Positions 53,514 to 63,586 are shown, counted from the stretch's first letter. The stretch: DNA of 64,000 bases from Brachyspira murdochii DSM 12563 (GCF_000092845.1 NC_014150.1:1822919-1886918); one strand, 5' to 3'. Program-made: numbers and translations. The notes: generated by a model from the letters alone, not told the origin.

Positions 53514-54935
53514 TTATTCAAATAATAAATAAATATTTCTTGAATTGTATTCACCTTCTTCTGAATATATAGTCCAGTCAGTAAGTCTTTCTATACTATG
53601 CATTCCTCTGTCGCCTTCATGCATACCTAAATCTTTATATGGTTCATTGATTAAAGTAGCGTCAAAATATCCGTCATCGGTAAAATCATGAACATCAAAC
53701 CATAAATGCTCCAAATCATTAGGGTTTTCTTCAGTTTCTCCGTATCCTAGCTTTACCAAAAAAGAAGTTTTTTCATCGCCTTTATTTTTATTTAGAAGTT
53801 CTAAGAAATATTCTAATTTTTCAAAAGCAGCTTCTCTCATAAGCGAAGTTTCAAAATAGCTCATCATAAACATAGGGTTATCAGTAAGTTCTTTTTTATA
53901 ATAATCAAGAGAATGATAATTACCGTCCTTATCTACAGCAAGCAGTATGCCGGAAGGAGTATTATGCACTCCGTCATTTCTATCTTTAGCACTTCCAGAA
54001 ACATCATCAGCAATATTCAGTTTTTTTAATGCCTCCTGCCAAGGAAACCAGCATACATAAACATTATAAGCTGGATTGAATTTAAAACCTGCTTCCGGAA
54101 CTCCTCTTTCTATAAACATTTTAGCACAGGTATTTAAAAGAGCTCCATAAGAAGCATTTGGATCTTCAACTCCTACTATTTCAAGTTCTATAGAGCCTAC
54201 TCTGTAAAGACCATGTGTATGAAACCAATACTCTACCTTGTTTGGATCTTTATCATCATCATAAACAGCATGTATAGTATAGAGATAATCCAAAGAAGCA
54301 GGCAATGCAAAAGTAGAGGTATATGAAAGCCAATCACCGGAATGAGCAGTGTAGCATGACATATCCAAAAATATAGAGGCTTCCGGAACTAAGCTGTCTA
54401 AGAATTTTAATTGTCTTTGATAGTCTGTAAGAGGAAAATTATCAAATGTCGTAGATACATGTACAGCATATTTGCATTCGCATGCTTCATTATAATCTTG
54501 TTCTCTTACTGTGTTTACAGAAAATATTTCAGGTACATTTTCTGTAACAGATGAAGCATCAACCAATGCAATATAAAAACTAAGCTCATCATTATTTTCT
54601 TCTTCACTTTCTTCATTATGAGAATGAGAACAGCCGCATTCGTCATCTTCACAATGTCCCCCGCATCCGCAATCATGATGACTTTCGTCCATTACCATAG
54701 GTAAATACTGAAGTTTAACAGCTATCTCCCATTTTGATTTATCTCTTATAAAATTGCTTTTTTCTATCTCATGAAATTCTAAAACCATATACTCATCAGA
54801 TTCTGAAAGTATTTCTCTCACCTCATCAATACTAATATTATGATCATACTCTTTTGAAAATACTGCAGCCATCCATGATTCCAATCTTTGTTCGCCGCTT
54901 GAAAATACATTGTATAATTTTTCATTATATTCCAT
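53514..54935 (-). CDS. DUF4026 family protein with a His/Cys-rich metal-binding insertion
   Basis: 473 residues, cytosolic by sequence. The overall pattern (SVTENVPEIFSVNTVREQDYNEACECKYAVHVSTTF; DYLYTIHAVYDDDKDPNKVEYWFHTHGLYRVGSIELEIVG) fits DUF4026, with a C-terminal part like DUF2314 (HLWFDVHDFTDDGYFDATLINEPY). Between residues 86 and 106 there is a dense cluster of ten His and Cys (HHDCGCGGHC then ECGCSHSH), followed by an acidic run, which looks like a metal-binding insertion. Whether the insertion belongs to the family or is local is not known to me. GAGG precedes the ATG. The promoter is not evident. Confidence 0.78.
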   Translation of the reverse strand: MEYNEKLYNVFSSGEQRLESWMAAVFSKEYDHNISIDEVREILSESDEYMVLEFHEIEKSNFIRDKSKWEIAVKLQYLPMVMDESHHDCGCGGHCEDDECGCSHSHNEESEEENNDELSFYIALVDASSVTENVPEIFSVNTVREQDYNEACECKYAVHVSTTFDNFPLTDYQRQLKFLDSLVPEASIFLDMSCYTAHSGDWLSYTSTFALPASLDYLYTIHAVYDDDKDPNKVEYWFHTHGLYRVGSIELEIVGVEDPNASYGALLNTCAKMFIERGVPEAGFKFNPAYNVYVCWFPWQEALKKLNIADDVSGSAKDRNDGVHNTPSGILLAVDKDGNYHSLDYYKKELTDNPMFMMSYFETSLMREAAFEKLEYFLELLNKNKGDEKTSFLVKLGYGETEENPNDLEHLWFDVHDFTDDGYFDATLINEPYKDLGMHEGDRGMHSIERLTDWTIYSEEGEYNSRNIYLLFE

Positions 54936-55029
54936 TATATATTACCTCATAAACTTGTTAAAATTAATGCCTACATTAAATAGTGTTTTTAAGTATAGTA
55001 TAAATCATATTTTTTTCAATAGCTTTAAT

Positions 55030-55728
55030 TTATAAATCATTAAAAAAACTATTTAGTATTTTCTTTGCTTTTTTATATTCCGGCATATATTTTTTTATAA
55101 TTTCATAGAATTTTTTACTGTGATTGGCTTCTATAAGATGTGCTAATTCATGAATTACTATATATTCTGAAACTATGATAGGGTATTTCATCAGTTCTAT
55201 GTTTAATGTAATATATTTTTTTAAAGTATCGCATGAGCCCCATTTGCTTTTTAATTTTTTGACAGTAAAGCCTCTTATTTCAAGAGACATGATTAAGCAA
55301 TATTTTTTTAAAAGAGTATCAAACAGTTTTAATGCTTCTTTTTTATACCAAGTTTCAAGCAGTTTATGTTTTCTATTTATATCAGCATCTTTAAAATTTT
55401 CATCTTCTTTCATATTTACATACATATTTATAATATTGTCATTTATTATGATGTTTTCTTTTTTTGATTTTAATATATTTAACTCATAACATTTTCCAAG
55501 ATAGTATATTTTATCTCCGTTTATTAATTCTTTTCTGCTTATGTCATATAAATTTTTCTTTTTTATGCTTTCTTTTTTTTCTTCAATCCAATCTTTTCTA
55601 TTTTCTATAAGCTCGTATATATATTTTTTTGAAACTCTTTTTGGGGCAGTTACGTATATATTCAAATCTGGTTTAACTCTGATATAAATATTTTTTATTT
55701 TTTTGTATTCTATTATTATTTTATTCAT
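55030..55728 (-). CDS. YgjP-like zinc metallopeptidase (DUF45, SprT-like fold)
   Basis: 232 residues. The zinc motif HELAH (193-197) in YIVIHELAHLIEANHSKKF, with His203 as the third ligand, and SKWGSC (161-166) are the signatures of the YgjP/M48-like family. The N-terminal part (IRVKPDLNIYVTAPKRVSKKYIYELIENRKDWI) is also typical. No signal peptide. In some bacteria these genes sit with type I restriction systems; none is visible here. No clear ribosome-binding site precedes the ATG. Confidence 0.9.
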   Translation of the reverse strand: MNKIIIEYKKIKNIYIRVKPDLNIYVTAPKRVSKKYIYELIENRKDWIEEKKESIKKKNLYDISRKELINGDKIYYLGKCYELNILKSKKENIIINDNIINMYVNMKEDENFKDADINRKHKLLETWYKKEALKLFDTLLKKYCLIMSLEIRGFTVKKLKSKWGSCDTLKKYITLNIELMKYPIIVSEYIVIHELAHLIEANHSKKFYEIIKKYMPEYKKAKKILNSFFNDL

Positions 55729-55799
55729 TTTGTATTAAAAAATTATTTATGTATTATTGTAAAAAATGTTTTGTAAATAAAAAAGTATTTTTAAAAAGC

Positions 55800-55823
55800 A
55801 GCGGACATAAAATTATGTCCGCT
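55800..55823. other. orphan perfect hairpin upstream of the metallopeptidase gene
   Basis: AGCGGACATAA and TTATGTCCGCT form an 11-bp perfect stem with a two-base loop. On the minus strand TTTTTAAAA follows, as in a terminator, but no minus-strand gene lies between it and the divergent chemoreceptor gene. It may end an unseen small RNA or serve as an operator. The rest of 55729-56087 is very AT-rich and shows nothing else. Confidence 0.55.
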
Positions 55824-56087
55824 ATTAAGGTAAATTATGAAGAAAAAAATTTATAAAATTAGATACAAATCAATTCTATTGATATATATAATATATCAAA
55901 CTTTTAAAAAAAGTGTAAAAAAAAAATTTAATTTTAATATGAAAAAAACATTTTATATTAAAAAAACTTAAAAAAATAACGAATAAAACATTAATATATA
56001 TATACTTTATTTATTTATATTATATAATCAATAGTTAAATATTTTATGAAATTATTAAAATTTTTTTATTTATAATTGGAGTCTATT

Positions 56088-57926
56088 ATGAAAAAAATAC
56101 ATAGTTTATCTTTCAGAATACCTGTTATAATATCATTGATATCGGTAGCACTTATAGTGATTATTCTTTTCATAGCGGTAAATTTTGCAAATATTGGAAT
56201 AAGCAGAAGCAGATTTGAAGGTTTTGATAATACCGTACAGGCCTATGCTAAATTATTTGATTCTATACTAATAAATCAACTTTCTCTTGCTGAAACTTAT
56301 TCAGTAATGCCTGCAATTATTGATACTGTAATGAATAGAAATGATGATTCTTTAAGAAATCTTTTGATTGCATTAAAACAGATTAATAATGCTAATGAAT
56401 ACTCTATAAATACTGTAGTTACAGATTTGAACAGTAATGTTGTTATGGATGCTGCAGGAAACACAACTGGAAGTATGGCGGAGAGAAGACCTGCTTTATG
56501 GAAAAAACTGCAGTCAAATAATGGCAAGTTTACATATGATGATGATTTGATAAAATCTAAAGATACAGGAGTTCACTCTATAGCCATAGGCGGCAGTATA
56601 AAAGATTATGAAGGAAACTTAATAGGGTATGTTTTTGTCATTATAGACTGGAAACTTATATATGATACATATTTTTCTGATATATCACTTGGAGAAAGCG
56701 GAAGAATATTAGCTATAGATTCAAAACTAACAGATATGATGGATACAATATATGATCAGATAGGTACTTCAGTTGTTGATGCTTATCAAGAGGCATTTAA
56801 CGGCAGTTCAGTTAATGGAAAATTATCGTATACATATTCAAATGCAAATAGAACAGGATCATATTATAAAATGAAAACTATGAATTGGGTTGTTGCTATG
56901 AGTATGTTTGACAGTGAAATATATGCTGTAAATAAACAATTAATACTAATTAGTTCTATAGTTGCTCTAGCTGCTATTGTGTTATTAACAATATTTGTAT
57001 ATTTATTTATAAAGAGACTTATGGGACATTTGGAAAGTATTATAAGAGAGGCTAAAGAAATAGAATCCGGAAATTTAACTTATGCAGCTAATGAACATAA
57101 AAGAAAAGATGAGCTTGGAATATTGTTCGATTCATTTGCTAATATGCGTACAAAATTAACGGAGATTATTTCACAGGTAAATACTTCTTCAGAAAAGATT
57201 ACTCATGCAGCACAGGAGCTTGCAAATGGAAATGCTGATTTATCTAAAAGAACAGAATCTCAGGCAGCAAGTCTTGAGGAAACAGCTTCTTCTATGGAGG
57301 AGATGGCTTCTACAATAAAATCGTCAACTTCGCATTCAGTAGAAGGCAATAATATGATGAAAGCATCTATGGATTCTATAAAAAATGCCGGTGTGATAAT
57401 AGAAGAAACTACTAAAAGTATAGAAGAAGTAAGCGAAGACAGTGAGAAGATAAAAAATATTACAAAAGTTATAGAGGGTATTGCTTTTCAGACAAATATA
57501 CTTGCACTTAATGCAGCAGTGGAAGCTGCCAGAGCAGGCGAACAGGGTAAAGGATTTGCTGTAGTAGCAAGCGAGGTAAGAAATTTGGCACAAAACTCTC
57601 AGACTTCAGCGAAAGATATAACAAATCTTATTGATGTTATATATGATAAAATTAGTAAGTCAGCAGAAAAAGCAAAAGAATCTCAGCAGATATTTGAAGA
57701 CTTGGAGAAAAAATTAGAAGAGACTTCAAATATAATGCGTGATATAAGCGACACAGCAATAGAACAGCAGTCTGGAGTAGATCAGGTAAATATCGCAGTC
57801 TCTCAAATGGATACAGTAACACAGCAAAATGCCGCTTTAGTAGAACAGTCATCATCAGCTGCTGAATCATTATTAAATGAAGCGAGAGAGCTTGAAGATG
57901 CTATGAGCTTCTTTAAATTAAAATAA
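56088..57926 (+). CDS. methyl-accepting chemotaxis protein
   Basis: 612 residues from ATG 56088, with TTGGAG nine bases upstream; a TTG start at 56076 would overlap that site. An N-terminal transmembrane helix, a periplasmic region with Cache-type features ([38 protein letters not shown]), a second helix ([23 protein letters not shown]) and HAMP are followed by the signalling domain with tip [38 protein letters not shown]. No C-terminal CheR-docking pentapeptide. It senses a small extracellular ligand and acts on CheA. Confidence 0.93.
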   Translation: MKKIHSLSFRIPVIISLISVALIVIILFIAVNFANIGISRSRFEGFDNTVQAYAKLFDSILINQLSLAETYSVMPAIIDTVMNRNDDSLRNLLIALKQINNANEYSINTVVTDLNSNVVMDAAGNTTGSMAERRPALWKKLQSNNGKFTYDDDLIKSKDTGVHSIAIGGSIKDYEGNLIGYVFVIIDWKLIYDTYFSDISLGESGRILAIDSKLTDMMDTIYDQIGTSVVDAYQEAFNGSSVNGKLSYTYSNANRTGSYYKMKTMNWVVAMSMFDSEIYAVNKQLILISSIVALAAIVLLTIFVYLFIKRLMGHLESIIREAKEIESGNLTYAANEHKRKDELGILFDSFANMRTKLTEIISQVNTSSEKITHAAQELANGNADLSKRTESQAASLEETASSMEEMASTIKSSTSHSVEGNNMMKASMDSIKNAGVIIEETTKSIEEVSEDSEKIKNITKVIEGIAFQTNILALNAAVEAARAGEQGKGFAVVASEVRNLAQNSQTSAKDITNLIDVIYDKISKSAEKAKESQQIFEDLEKKLEETSNIMRDISDTAIEQQSGVDQVNIAVSQMDTVTQQNAALVEQSSSAAESLLNEARELEDAMSFFKLK

Positions 57927-57956
57927 ATATTTAATTAATATAATTACATAAAAATA

Positions 57957-57988
57957 AAACGTCTGGTAATTATTATCAGGCGTTTTTT
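57957..57988 (+). terminator. terminator after the chemoreceptor gene
   Basis: AAACGTCTGGTAAT pairs with ATTATCAGGCGTTT (G-U pairs) and a run of seven T follows. Confidence 0.85.
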
Positions 57989-58015
57989 TATTTATTATCT
58001 TCATGATTTTTAATA

Positions 58016-58690
58016 TCAGCTTATAACAAGAACAAACTCACGTTTTTTATTATCCTGATATTTTGTGCATATATTGTTTATACTATCTATTACAATCTCT
58101 TCATTATCTGTTGTAATATCCAAACATAATGCTGCTTCTTTTTCTTTTGAATAAACTTTTTTTACAGCATTCAAAACTTTATTGAGTCTGTACGGCGTAT
58201 CTAAAATAATAATAGGAACATTTAATTTTTTTAAATACATTAATTTTTTTTCTCTTTCTCTCTCATCACGAGGTAAAAGCCCAGCATAGTAAAACTCTTT
58301 AAAATTAAAAGGCAGGCACATAATAGCCGCTGTAACACTGCTAACCCCTGCTATAGGACGTACTTTTATATTATGAGAGTAGCAGTATTCAAGAAGCAGT
58401 CTTCCCGGATCTTCTAAAACTGGTGTTCCGCAGTCGCTTATGAGAGTAACAGTTTTGCAGTTTATAATTTTGGTTATAATATCATCAATGTCCTTAGACT
58501 TTTTTGTATGCTCGCTGAACTCTATTAATCTATCTTTTTCTTTTTTTATGTTCAATGCTTTAAAAAGTGTAGTGGCTTCTCTGAAACTTTCTGCTAATAT
58601 AATATCACTTTCTATTAATACTTCTTTTAGTCTTTCTGTATTATCTTTATAATTTCCTATATCTCTTGCTGCTATATAAACTGTAAGCAT
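58016..58690 (-). CDS. rsmI: RsmI-like SAM-dependent methyltransferase (tetrapyrrole methylase fold)
   Basis: 224 residues. TVTLISDCGTPVLEDPGRLLLEYC, VRPIAGVSSVTAAIMC and FKEFYYAGLLPRDEREREKKL match the RsmI (16S rRNA C1402 2'-O-methyltransferase) family. The N-terminus (YIAARDIGNYKDNTERLKEVL) corresponds to the ATPIGNL motif but is altered (ARDIGNY), and the protein lacks the C-terminal domain that brings typical RsmI to about 280 residues. It may be the short form seen in some phyla. AAGGA precedes the ATG. It follows the amidase gene by 38 bases and is probably the last gene of that operon. Confidence 0.8.
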   Translation of the reverse strand: MLTVYIAARDIGNYKDNTERLKEVLIESDIILAESFREATTLFKALNIKKEKDRLIEFSEHTKKSKDIDDIITKIINCKTVTLISDCGTPVLEDPGRLLLEYCYSHNIKVRPIAGVSSVTAAIMCLPFNFKEFYYAGLLPRDEREREKKLMYLKKLNVPIIILDTPYRLNKVLNAVKKVYSKEKEAALCLDITTDNEEIVIDSINNICTKYQDNKKREFVLVIS

Positions 58691-58728
58691 AAAAAATCCT
58701 TTTTTAAGTGATAATTAGTTTATTACTA

Positions 58729-59763
58729 TCAATTTCTTTTTAATAAGCTGTTAGTAAACATATAATTCCAATTTGTGCTTACCATATTATTGCTTATAAA
58801 TATATTATTATAGAATGTATTAGTAAGAAAGTTATTAGCTTTAGAACGCTCTTCCATTTCATTAATCTTTTTTACCTTTTCATTCAAAGCCCTTATAATA
58901 GCATAGCTTTCATTATCGATATTGCCGTCTATTTTTTCTGGTCTGAAATGGCATTGAAAAGCATAAAGTACCTTTCTTGAATCAAAATCCCATATATTAT
59001 TTGTAGGCATGCTAGTATAACCGTATTTTACAAACTCTTCTTTTATATCCAAAACTTTAGCCTTTTTATACTCATTATCGTTTAAAAAATTTGTGTAGTC
59101 ATATTCATCATACCACATACCGAGATTATATTCGTCATGAAGCCTTTTCCATGGGAATTTAGGACCTGGATCTTTTTTTCTGTATGGAGCTATATCCGAA
59201 TGACCTAATATATTATAAGGTTTTACCCCGTATTTATCTATTAAGTTTCTAAGAAGGTATACTACCTTTTGTATTTGGCTTTCATTATACTCTAAATACT
59301 CATCATAAGGAATAAAAAATAAATTTTCTCTTTCTCTTTTTGTCATTCTTCTTAACTGTTCCTGAGTATTTGTAACTTTCTCTAAAAATCCTAAATTTAC
59401 TATTTCTATGCCTATAGAAGTATCATTCATAGTAAGTCTATTATCAAACATAGTAACCCCAGCATGCCAAGCCCTATTATTATCATCTACAAGTTTGTAT
59501 ATAGGATCGTTTTCTCTTGTTGTTATTAAATAATGAGCTGAAACTCCGGGGTCGGTTAAAACTTTCAGAGACAAATCATCATCTAATGCAGTATAGTGAA
59601 GTATTATATATTTTATTCTCAAATTATAAGCGGGAGATTTAAAAACAGTTGATATTTTAGGAGCTATTTTTCTGCTTCTTATAGGAGCGGAAGTATTATC
59701 ATTGCAGGAAAATAATACCAATGCAGATATTAAAAAAAGTATCTTAATTATTTTTTTATACAT
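58729..59763 (-). CDS. N-acetylmuramoyl-L-alanine amidase lipoprotein (Amidase_2, AmiD-like)
   Basis: 344 residues. A lipobox (LVLFSC, Cys20) anchors it outside the cytoplasmic membrane. The Amidase_2 zinc ligands are visible: His56 (YIILHYTA), His188 (ILGHSDIAPYRKKDPG) and Asp198, with RAWHAG (98-102) and IGIEIVN in between. It cuts the bond between muramic acid and the peptide stem. The C-terminal part (YGYTSMPTNNIWDFDSRKVLYAFQCHFRPEKIDGNID) resembles a peptidoglycan-binding domain. Its start overlaps the end of the CHAT gene (ATGTATAA), with GGAG inside that gene, so translation is coupled. A housekeeping recycling role is possible too. Confidence 0.9.
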   Translation of the reverse strand: MYKKIIKILFLISALVLFSCNDNTSAPIRSRKIAPKISTVFKSPAYNLRIKYIILHYTALDDDLSLKVLTDPGVSAHYLITTRENDPIYKLVDDNNRAWHAGVTMFDNRLTMNDTSIGIEIVNLGFLEKVTNTQEQLRRMTKRERENLFFIPYDEYLEYNESQIQKVVYLLRNLIDKYGVKPYNILGHSDIAPYRKKDPGPKFPWKRLHDEYNLGMWYDEYDYTNFLNDNEYKKAKVLDIKEEFVKYGYTSMPTNNIWDFDSRKVLYAFQCHFRPEKIDGNIDNESYAIIRALNEKVKKINEMEERSKANNFLTNTFYNNIFISNNMVSTNWNYMFTNSLLKRN

Positions 59764-61084
59764 AAACAGGAACTCCGTTAAATCTGTAGCGTATGAAGCC
59801 TTTATAAAATTCTTTTACCTCAATATAGGCAAAATAATAAGCCTGAGCTGTATTTATTCTGGTATGCTTATGAAGGAGATTGCTGTAAAAACAGTGTGTA
59901 AAGTCTATATACATTCCGTCTGCTAAAGCACCTACACCAGATATTACAGTTCCTACTCCTGAAGATAATAATGATTTTGTGAGGTTATTATCAGTTTCTT
60001 CCATGTTGCAGGCATTAATAAAAACTAAAGACGGAGGATTTTCTAATGCTCCTACAGAGTTTAGTATATAGTCATCGCTTAATTTGATGCCGTTTTTATA
60101 TCCATGTGTTATAATATGTACTATATCATAACTTTCAAGTATTTTTATAAACTCCAAATAACTATGCTCTTTTCTGTATAAATCTATTTCAGTATTTTTT
60201 ATGTCGTCATGAAGTGATAAAATAGTATCTATTTCTTTTTTGTCATAAGTTATATCATCGCTTGGTATTGAAATAATGGACATTTTTAATTTTTTATTAT
60301 TTATTTTATTATTATGATGAAATATATTTGAGGCATTTGTATAAGAAAATATTATATTTTCAGATATAAATTTACCGTCATAAGAAAGTATTTCCCAAGG
60401 TATATTTACGCTTTTATTATCAAGATGAAGATAAACTATTCTAAAACCTTCAAGTATATGTTCTCTGAAATCTTTTTCTGGAATAAGCATATTCATCAAA
60501 TAGCTTCCAAGCTCTATATATTTATCTATATTACTGCTTTCGCTGTTTGAATGTTTTAATAAACGTAAGTATTCTTTATATATACTTTCATAAGCCTTAT
60601 AGTCAAAATGTTTTTCGTATTCTGCTACATAAAGCGAAGGATAAGTTTCTATTGCCTGATATTTAAAAATATCATTATCTATAGTGCATGAAAAAAATGT
60701 CTGTGATATATTATCATTTAAAACTATTAATCTGTCTTTAAGTTTTGAAAATGTTTTATAATCTATTTCATAAATAGAAAAGTCAGAATATTTTTCTTCA
60801 AGTTTATAATATATTCCGCGTCTTCTTTTATAATTGTCAGTTATATAAATATTTGTATAGTCTTTATCTGAGTATTCATTTTTTTCACTTTTTAAATCAA
60901 TTTCATAGTAACCGTATAATTTATTTTTGTCATTATCGTATAAAAATATATTTATACAACTTTCATCTTTTTTTATATTTTTTAAAATCTTTTTTACAGA
61001 TGCATTTTTTAAAGAAATATATTCTATACTATGAGATAAAAAGTATTCTCTATTTTGAGTTATAATGTATGATTTATATGCCAT
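59756..61084 (-). CDS. CHAT domain protease
   Basis: 442 residues. The C-terminal half is a CHAT (caspase HetF-associated) domain: VNIPWEILSYDG (226-237), the catalytic histidine His327 in YDIVHIITHGYKNGI, and the catalytic cysteine Cys359 in SLVFINACNMEE, then SLLSSGVGTVISGVGALADG. Such proteins are caspase-like cysteine proteases; relatives act in defence (for example the TPR-CHAT protease of type III-E CRISPR and proteases beside bacterial gasdermins). The N-terminal 220 residues carry no TPRs and I do not recognise them; they may sense the trigger. No signal peptide. It directly precedes, and overlaps, the amidase gene. Confidence 0.88.
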   Translation of the reverse strand: MAYKSYIITQNREYFLSHSIEYISLKNASVKKILKNIKKDESCINIFLYDNDKNKLYGYYEIDLKSEKNEYSDKDYTNIYITDNYKRRRGIYYKLEEKYSDFSIYEIDYKTFSKLKDRLIVLNDNISQTFFSCTIDNDIFKYQAIETYPSLYVAEYEKHFDYKAYESIYKEYLRLLKHSNSESSNIDKYIELGSYLMNMLIPEKDFREHILEGFRIVYLHLDNKSVNIPWEILSYDGKFISENIIFSYTNASNIFHHNNKINNKKLKMSIISIPSDDITYDKKEIDTILSLHDDIKNTEIDLYRKEHSYLEFIKILESYDIVHIITHGYKNGIKLSDDYILNSVGALENPPSLVFINACNMEETDNNLTKSLLSSGVGTVISGVGALADGMYIDFTHCFYSNLLHKHTRINTAQAYYFAYIEVKEFYKGFIRYRFNGVPVYV

Positions 61085-61193
61085 TTATTAAATATCTTTT
61101 TTAAGTATAAATAATGATTATTTATTATACAGTAATTTTTTATATAATCAAATAAAATGTTTATCGGATAATGAATGATAAGACATAAATAAA

Positions 61194-61847
61194 TTATTTA
61201 GTTTCAAATCCGTCAATAGTAAAACTGTATGTATCGCTGTCTGGAAGTAATTTTAATGTAATTAATACTGTGTTATTATACATGTCTTCGTTGAAATTAT
61301 TTAAAGGTATTTCTATGGTTATATCTTTTCTTAATATCAAATTAGAAAATTGTGCTCCTATCCATAAATAAAAATTAAGATTAAACTTATCACTTCCTTC
61401 AGTATATTCAAAGTACATATTGTCAAGTTTTATATATTTTCCAGTAGTCATAGTTCTTCCAAAGTCATTATTACTGCACATATAATATCCGCCGTTATAA
61501 TCAGCATTATAGGAATCCGTTTTATTATTGATATCTATTTCAATTACGCTTGCATACATACTGTCATTTTTTACAAAATATTTTGAACTGGAAGAGCCTT
61601 CTATTTTTAATTTAAAATTCATAGTTTTTTTAAGTATTTGTGTATTATTATTTTGTTCACTATTTGAAGTTTCTGCTGAATTTTCTATGCTTTCATTTCC
61701 TGAATTGCCAGAATTTTCATTATTCTCGCTATCCGAATTTTCAGTGTTTTCATTTGAAGTATTATTACCAATAGGATTTAATGGTTTATAATTGCAGCCG
61801 TATATGAAAAGACATGCTGATAATAGTATAATTAAAAATTGCTTCAT
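61194..61847 (-). CDS. lipoprotein with Asn/Glu/Ser-rich linker
   Basis: 217 residues from ATG 61847, which starts a proper signal peptide and lipobox (LFIYGC); the reading from 61883 adds twelve basic residues. After the cysteine comes a low-complexity stretch of Asn, Ser and Glu (about 50 residues), then a beta-rich domain of about 140 residues (MNFKLKIEGSSSSKYFV; NFYLWIGAQFSNLILRKDITIEI). No family recognised. The ribosome-binding site is weak. The gene lies about 110 bases upstream of the CHAT gene on the same strand, and might share its transcript. Confidence 0.75.
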   Translation of the reverse strand: MKQFLIILLSACLFIYGCNYKPLNPIGNNTSNENTENSDSENNENSGNSGNESIENSAETSNSEQNNNTQILKKTMNFKLKIEGSSSSKYFVKNDSMYASVIEIDINNKTDSYNADYNGGYYMCSNNDFGRTMTTGKYIKLDNMYFEYTEGSDKFNLNFYLWIGAQFSNLILRKDITIEIPLNNFNEDMYNNTVLITLKLLPDSDTYSFTIDGFETK

Positions 61848-62062
61848 AAACAAAAATCTAACAAATTTAATCTTTTTTGTCAATAGTTTTGTTATATTTA
61901 AAAGACATATAATGTAAAGCTATTGTAAATTCATTAATAATGATATAATATTTAATTTTAAGTAAATATTTGTTGAAATAAATTTACATCGAATATATAC
62001 TTATTAGTAATTATTATTAATAAAAACAATATAAAATTTATATAAATTTCAGGAGGTTCAAT

Positions 62063-63427
62063 TTGAGTTGGATAGGTGCTATTATATTACTGAGTGTATT
62101 AGTATTTGTTCATGAGATGGGACATTTACTAGCTGGCTTAGCAGTTGGAATAAAGGCTGAGGCTTTTTCTATAGGTTTTGGTCCTATACTTTTTAAAAGA
62201 GAAATTAAAGGAATAGATTTCAGATTTTCGCTTATTCCTTTTGGAGGATACTGCAAATTTAAGGGAGAGATTTCTGAAGACGGCAATGTAGAAGAAGGTG
62301 ATTTTCTTAATATGTCGCCTTTAAAAAGAATAATAGTTTATTTTGCTGGTCCTTTCTTTAATTATTTATTTGCATTTTTACTTCTTACAATATTGGTATC
62401 TTTGCCTTCAAAAATAGATTTATATTCGCCTACTGTATCAGTATTCAGAGATGGTAAATACATGCATTCAAAGTCTGGTATGACATTAGCATATGAATAT
62501 GGCTTGCAAAGCGGAGATACTATTACAGCTATAAACGGCATAAAAGTAGAATCAGATAATGATATATTAAAAACTATAAATGATGAGGCTATACAAAATG
62601 CTGCTGAAGAAATAGTTTTCAGTATTAACAGAAACGGTGAAGCTATTAATATAACTATACCTTCTGTTGAAATGCTTAAGGCTTTGAGCGGAGAGAGAGT
62701 ATTGGGATTATATTTCGGAGATGATCTTATAATAAAAAATGTAATTGCCGATTCTGCTGCTTCTGAGGCTGGACTTATGGCAGGAGATAAAATAATAGCT
62801 ATAAACGGTATTAGTGCAAGTAATATAGCAGATTTCAGACCTATAGTGATGGATAATGCTTCTCAAAAAATCAATATAACTATAATAAGAAACGGAGAAG
62901 AGATTACAAGAGAGGCTATACCAAGACCAGTATCTTCAAAGACTATAGGTACTTACGGAAGTTTGGGAGTTGAGTTTGACAGTACTCCTATGAGAGTAGA
63001 GAGAGTTGACGGCATACCTTTTCCTAAATCAATACCTGAAGCTTTTAAAGAAACTGGTAATTATTTGGTTTCCTATATAAACGGACTTAAACTTCTTTTT
63101 ACTGGTAAATTATCAGTTCGTGAAAATTTGGGCGGACCTGTAAGAATTATACAGATTTCATCACAGGTTATTTCTGTTGATATAGAATACAGACTTAGAA
63201 CTATACTTTCATTTACTGCTACTATAAGTTTAATACTTTTCTTAATGAATCTTCTTCCTCTTCCAGTAGTAGACGGCGGTATGATAGTATTTTCATTTAT
63301 AGAGCTTATAATGAGGCGTCCTATAGACAGAAAAGTTCTTACAAAGATACAGGCTGTAGGGGCTGCATTTTTAATAACACTTGCTATATTTATCACTATT
63401 AATGATATAACACAGCTGTTTAGATGA
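62063..63427 (+). CDS. rseP: RIP metalloprotease RseP (site-2 protease)
   Basis: 454 residues. The M50 zinc site HEMGH (residues 17-21, in LVFVHEMGHLLAG) lies in the first membrane helix, and NLLPLPVVDGG in the C-terminal part supplies the third ligand. Two PDZ-like domains (GLQSGDTITAINGIKV; GLMAGDKIIAINGIS) lie between, in the periplasm. It cuts membrane-bound anti-sigma factors and signal peptide remnants. The start is TTG: AGGAGG lies six bases upstream (62051-62056) and the reading opens directly into the first helix. Confidence 0.95.
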   Translation: MSWIGAIILLSVLVFVHEMGHLLAGLAVGIKAEAFSIGFGPILFKREIKGIDFRFSLIPFGGYCKFKGEISEDGNVEEGDFLNMSPLKRIIVYFAGPFFNYLFAFLLLTILVSLPSKIDLYSPTVSVFRDGKYMHSKSGMTLAYEYGLQSGDTITAINGIKVESDNDILKTINDEAIQNAAEEIVFSINRNGEAINITIPSVEMLKALSGERVLGLYFGDDLIIKNVIADSAASEAGLMAGDKIIAINGISASNIADFRPIVMDNASQKINITIIRNGEEITREAIPRPVSSKTIGTYGSLGVEFDSTPMRVERVDGIPFPKSIPEAFKETGNYLVSYINGLKLLFTGKLSVRENLGGPVRIIQISSQVISVDIEYRLRTILSFTATISLILFLMNLLPLPVVDGGMIVFSFIELIMRRPIDRKVLTKIQAVGAAFLITLAIFITINDITQLFR

Positions 63428-63478
63428 TGTTTATAAAAGATATTTTTGATACAATAAATAATTAAAAATAAATATAAT

Positions 63479-63510
63479 AAGAGGTTTGTTTTTGAGCAGA
63501 CCTCTTTTTT
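63479..63510 (+). terminator. terminator after rseP
   Basis: AAGAGGT pairs with ACCTCTT around a 14-base loop, with a T run. Confidence 0.7.
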
Positions 63511-63557
63511 ATGGTTTTAATTAAAAAACAATTAATTGAATAATACAATTTATATAT

Positions 63558-63586
63558 TTGTATTATACTAAACTTTACTATATAAT
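63558..63586 (+). promoter_or_regulatory. promoter of the radical SAM gene
   Basis: TTGTAT (63558-63563), a 17-base spacer and TATAAT (63581-63586), about 37 bases before the start codon. Confidence 0.6.
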
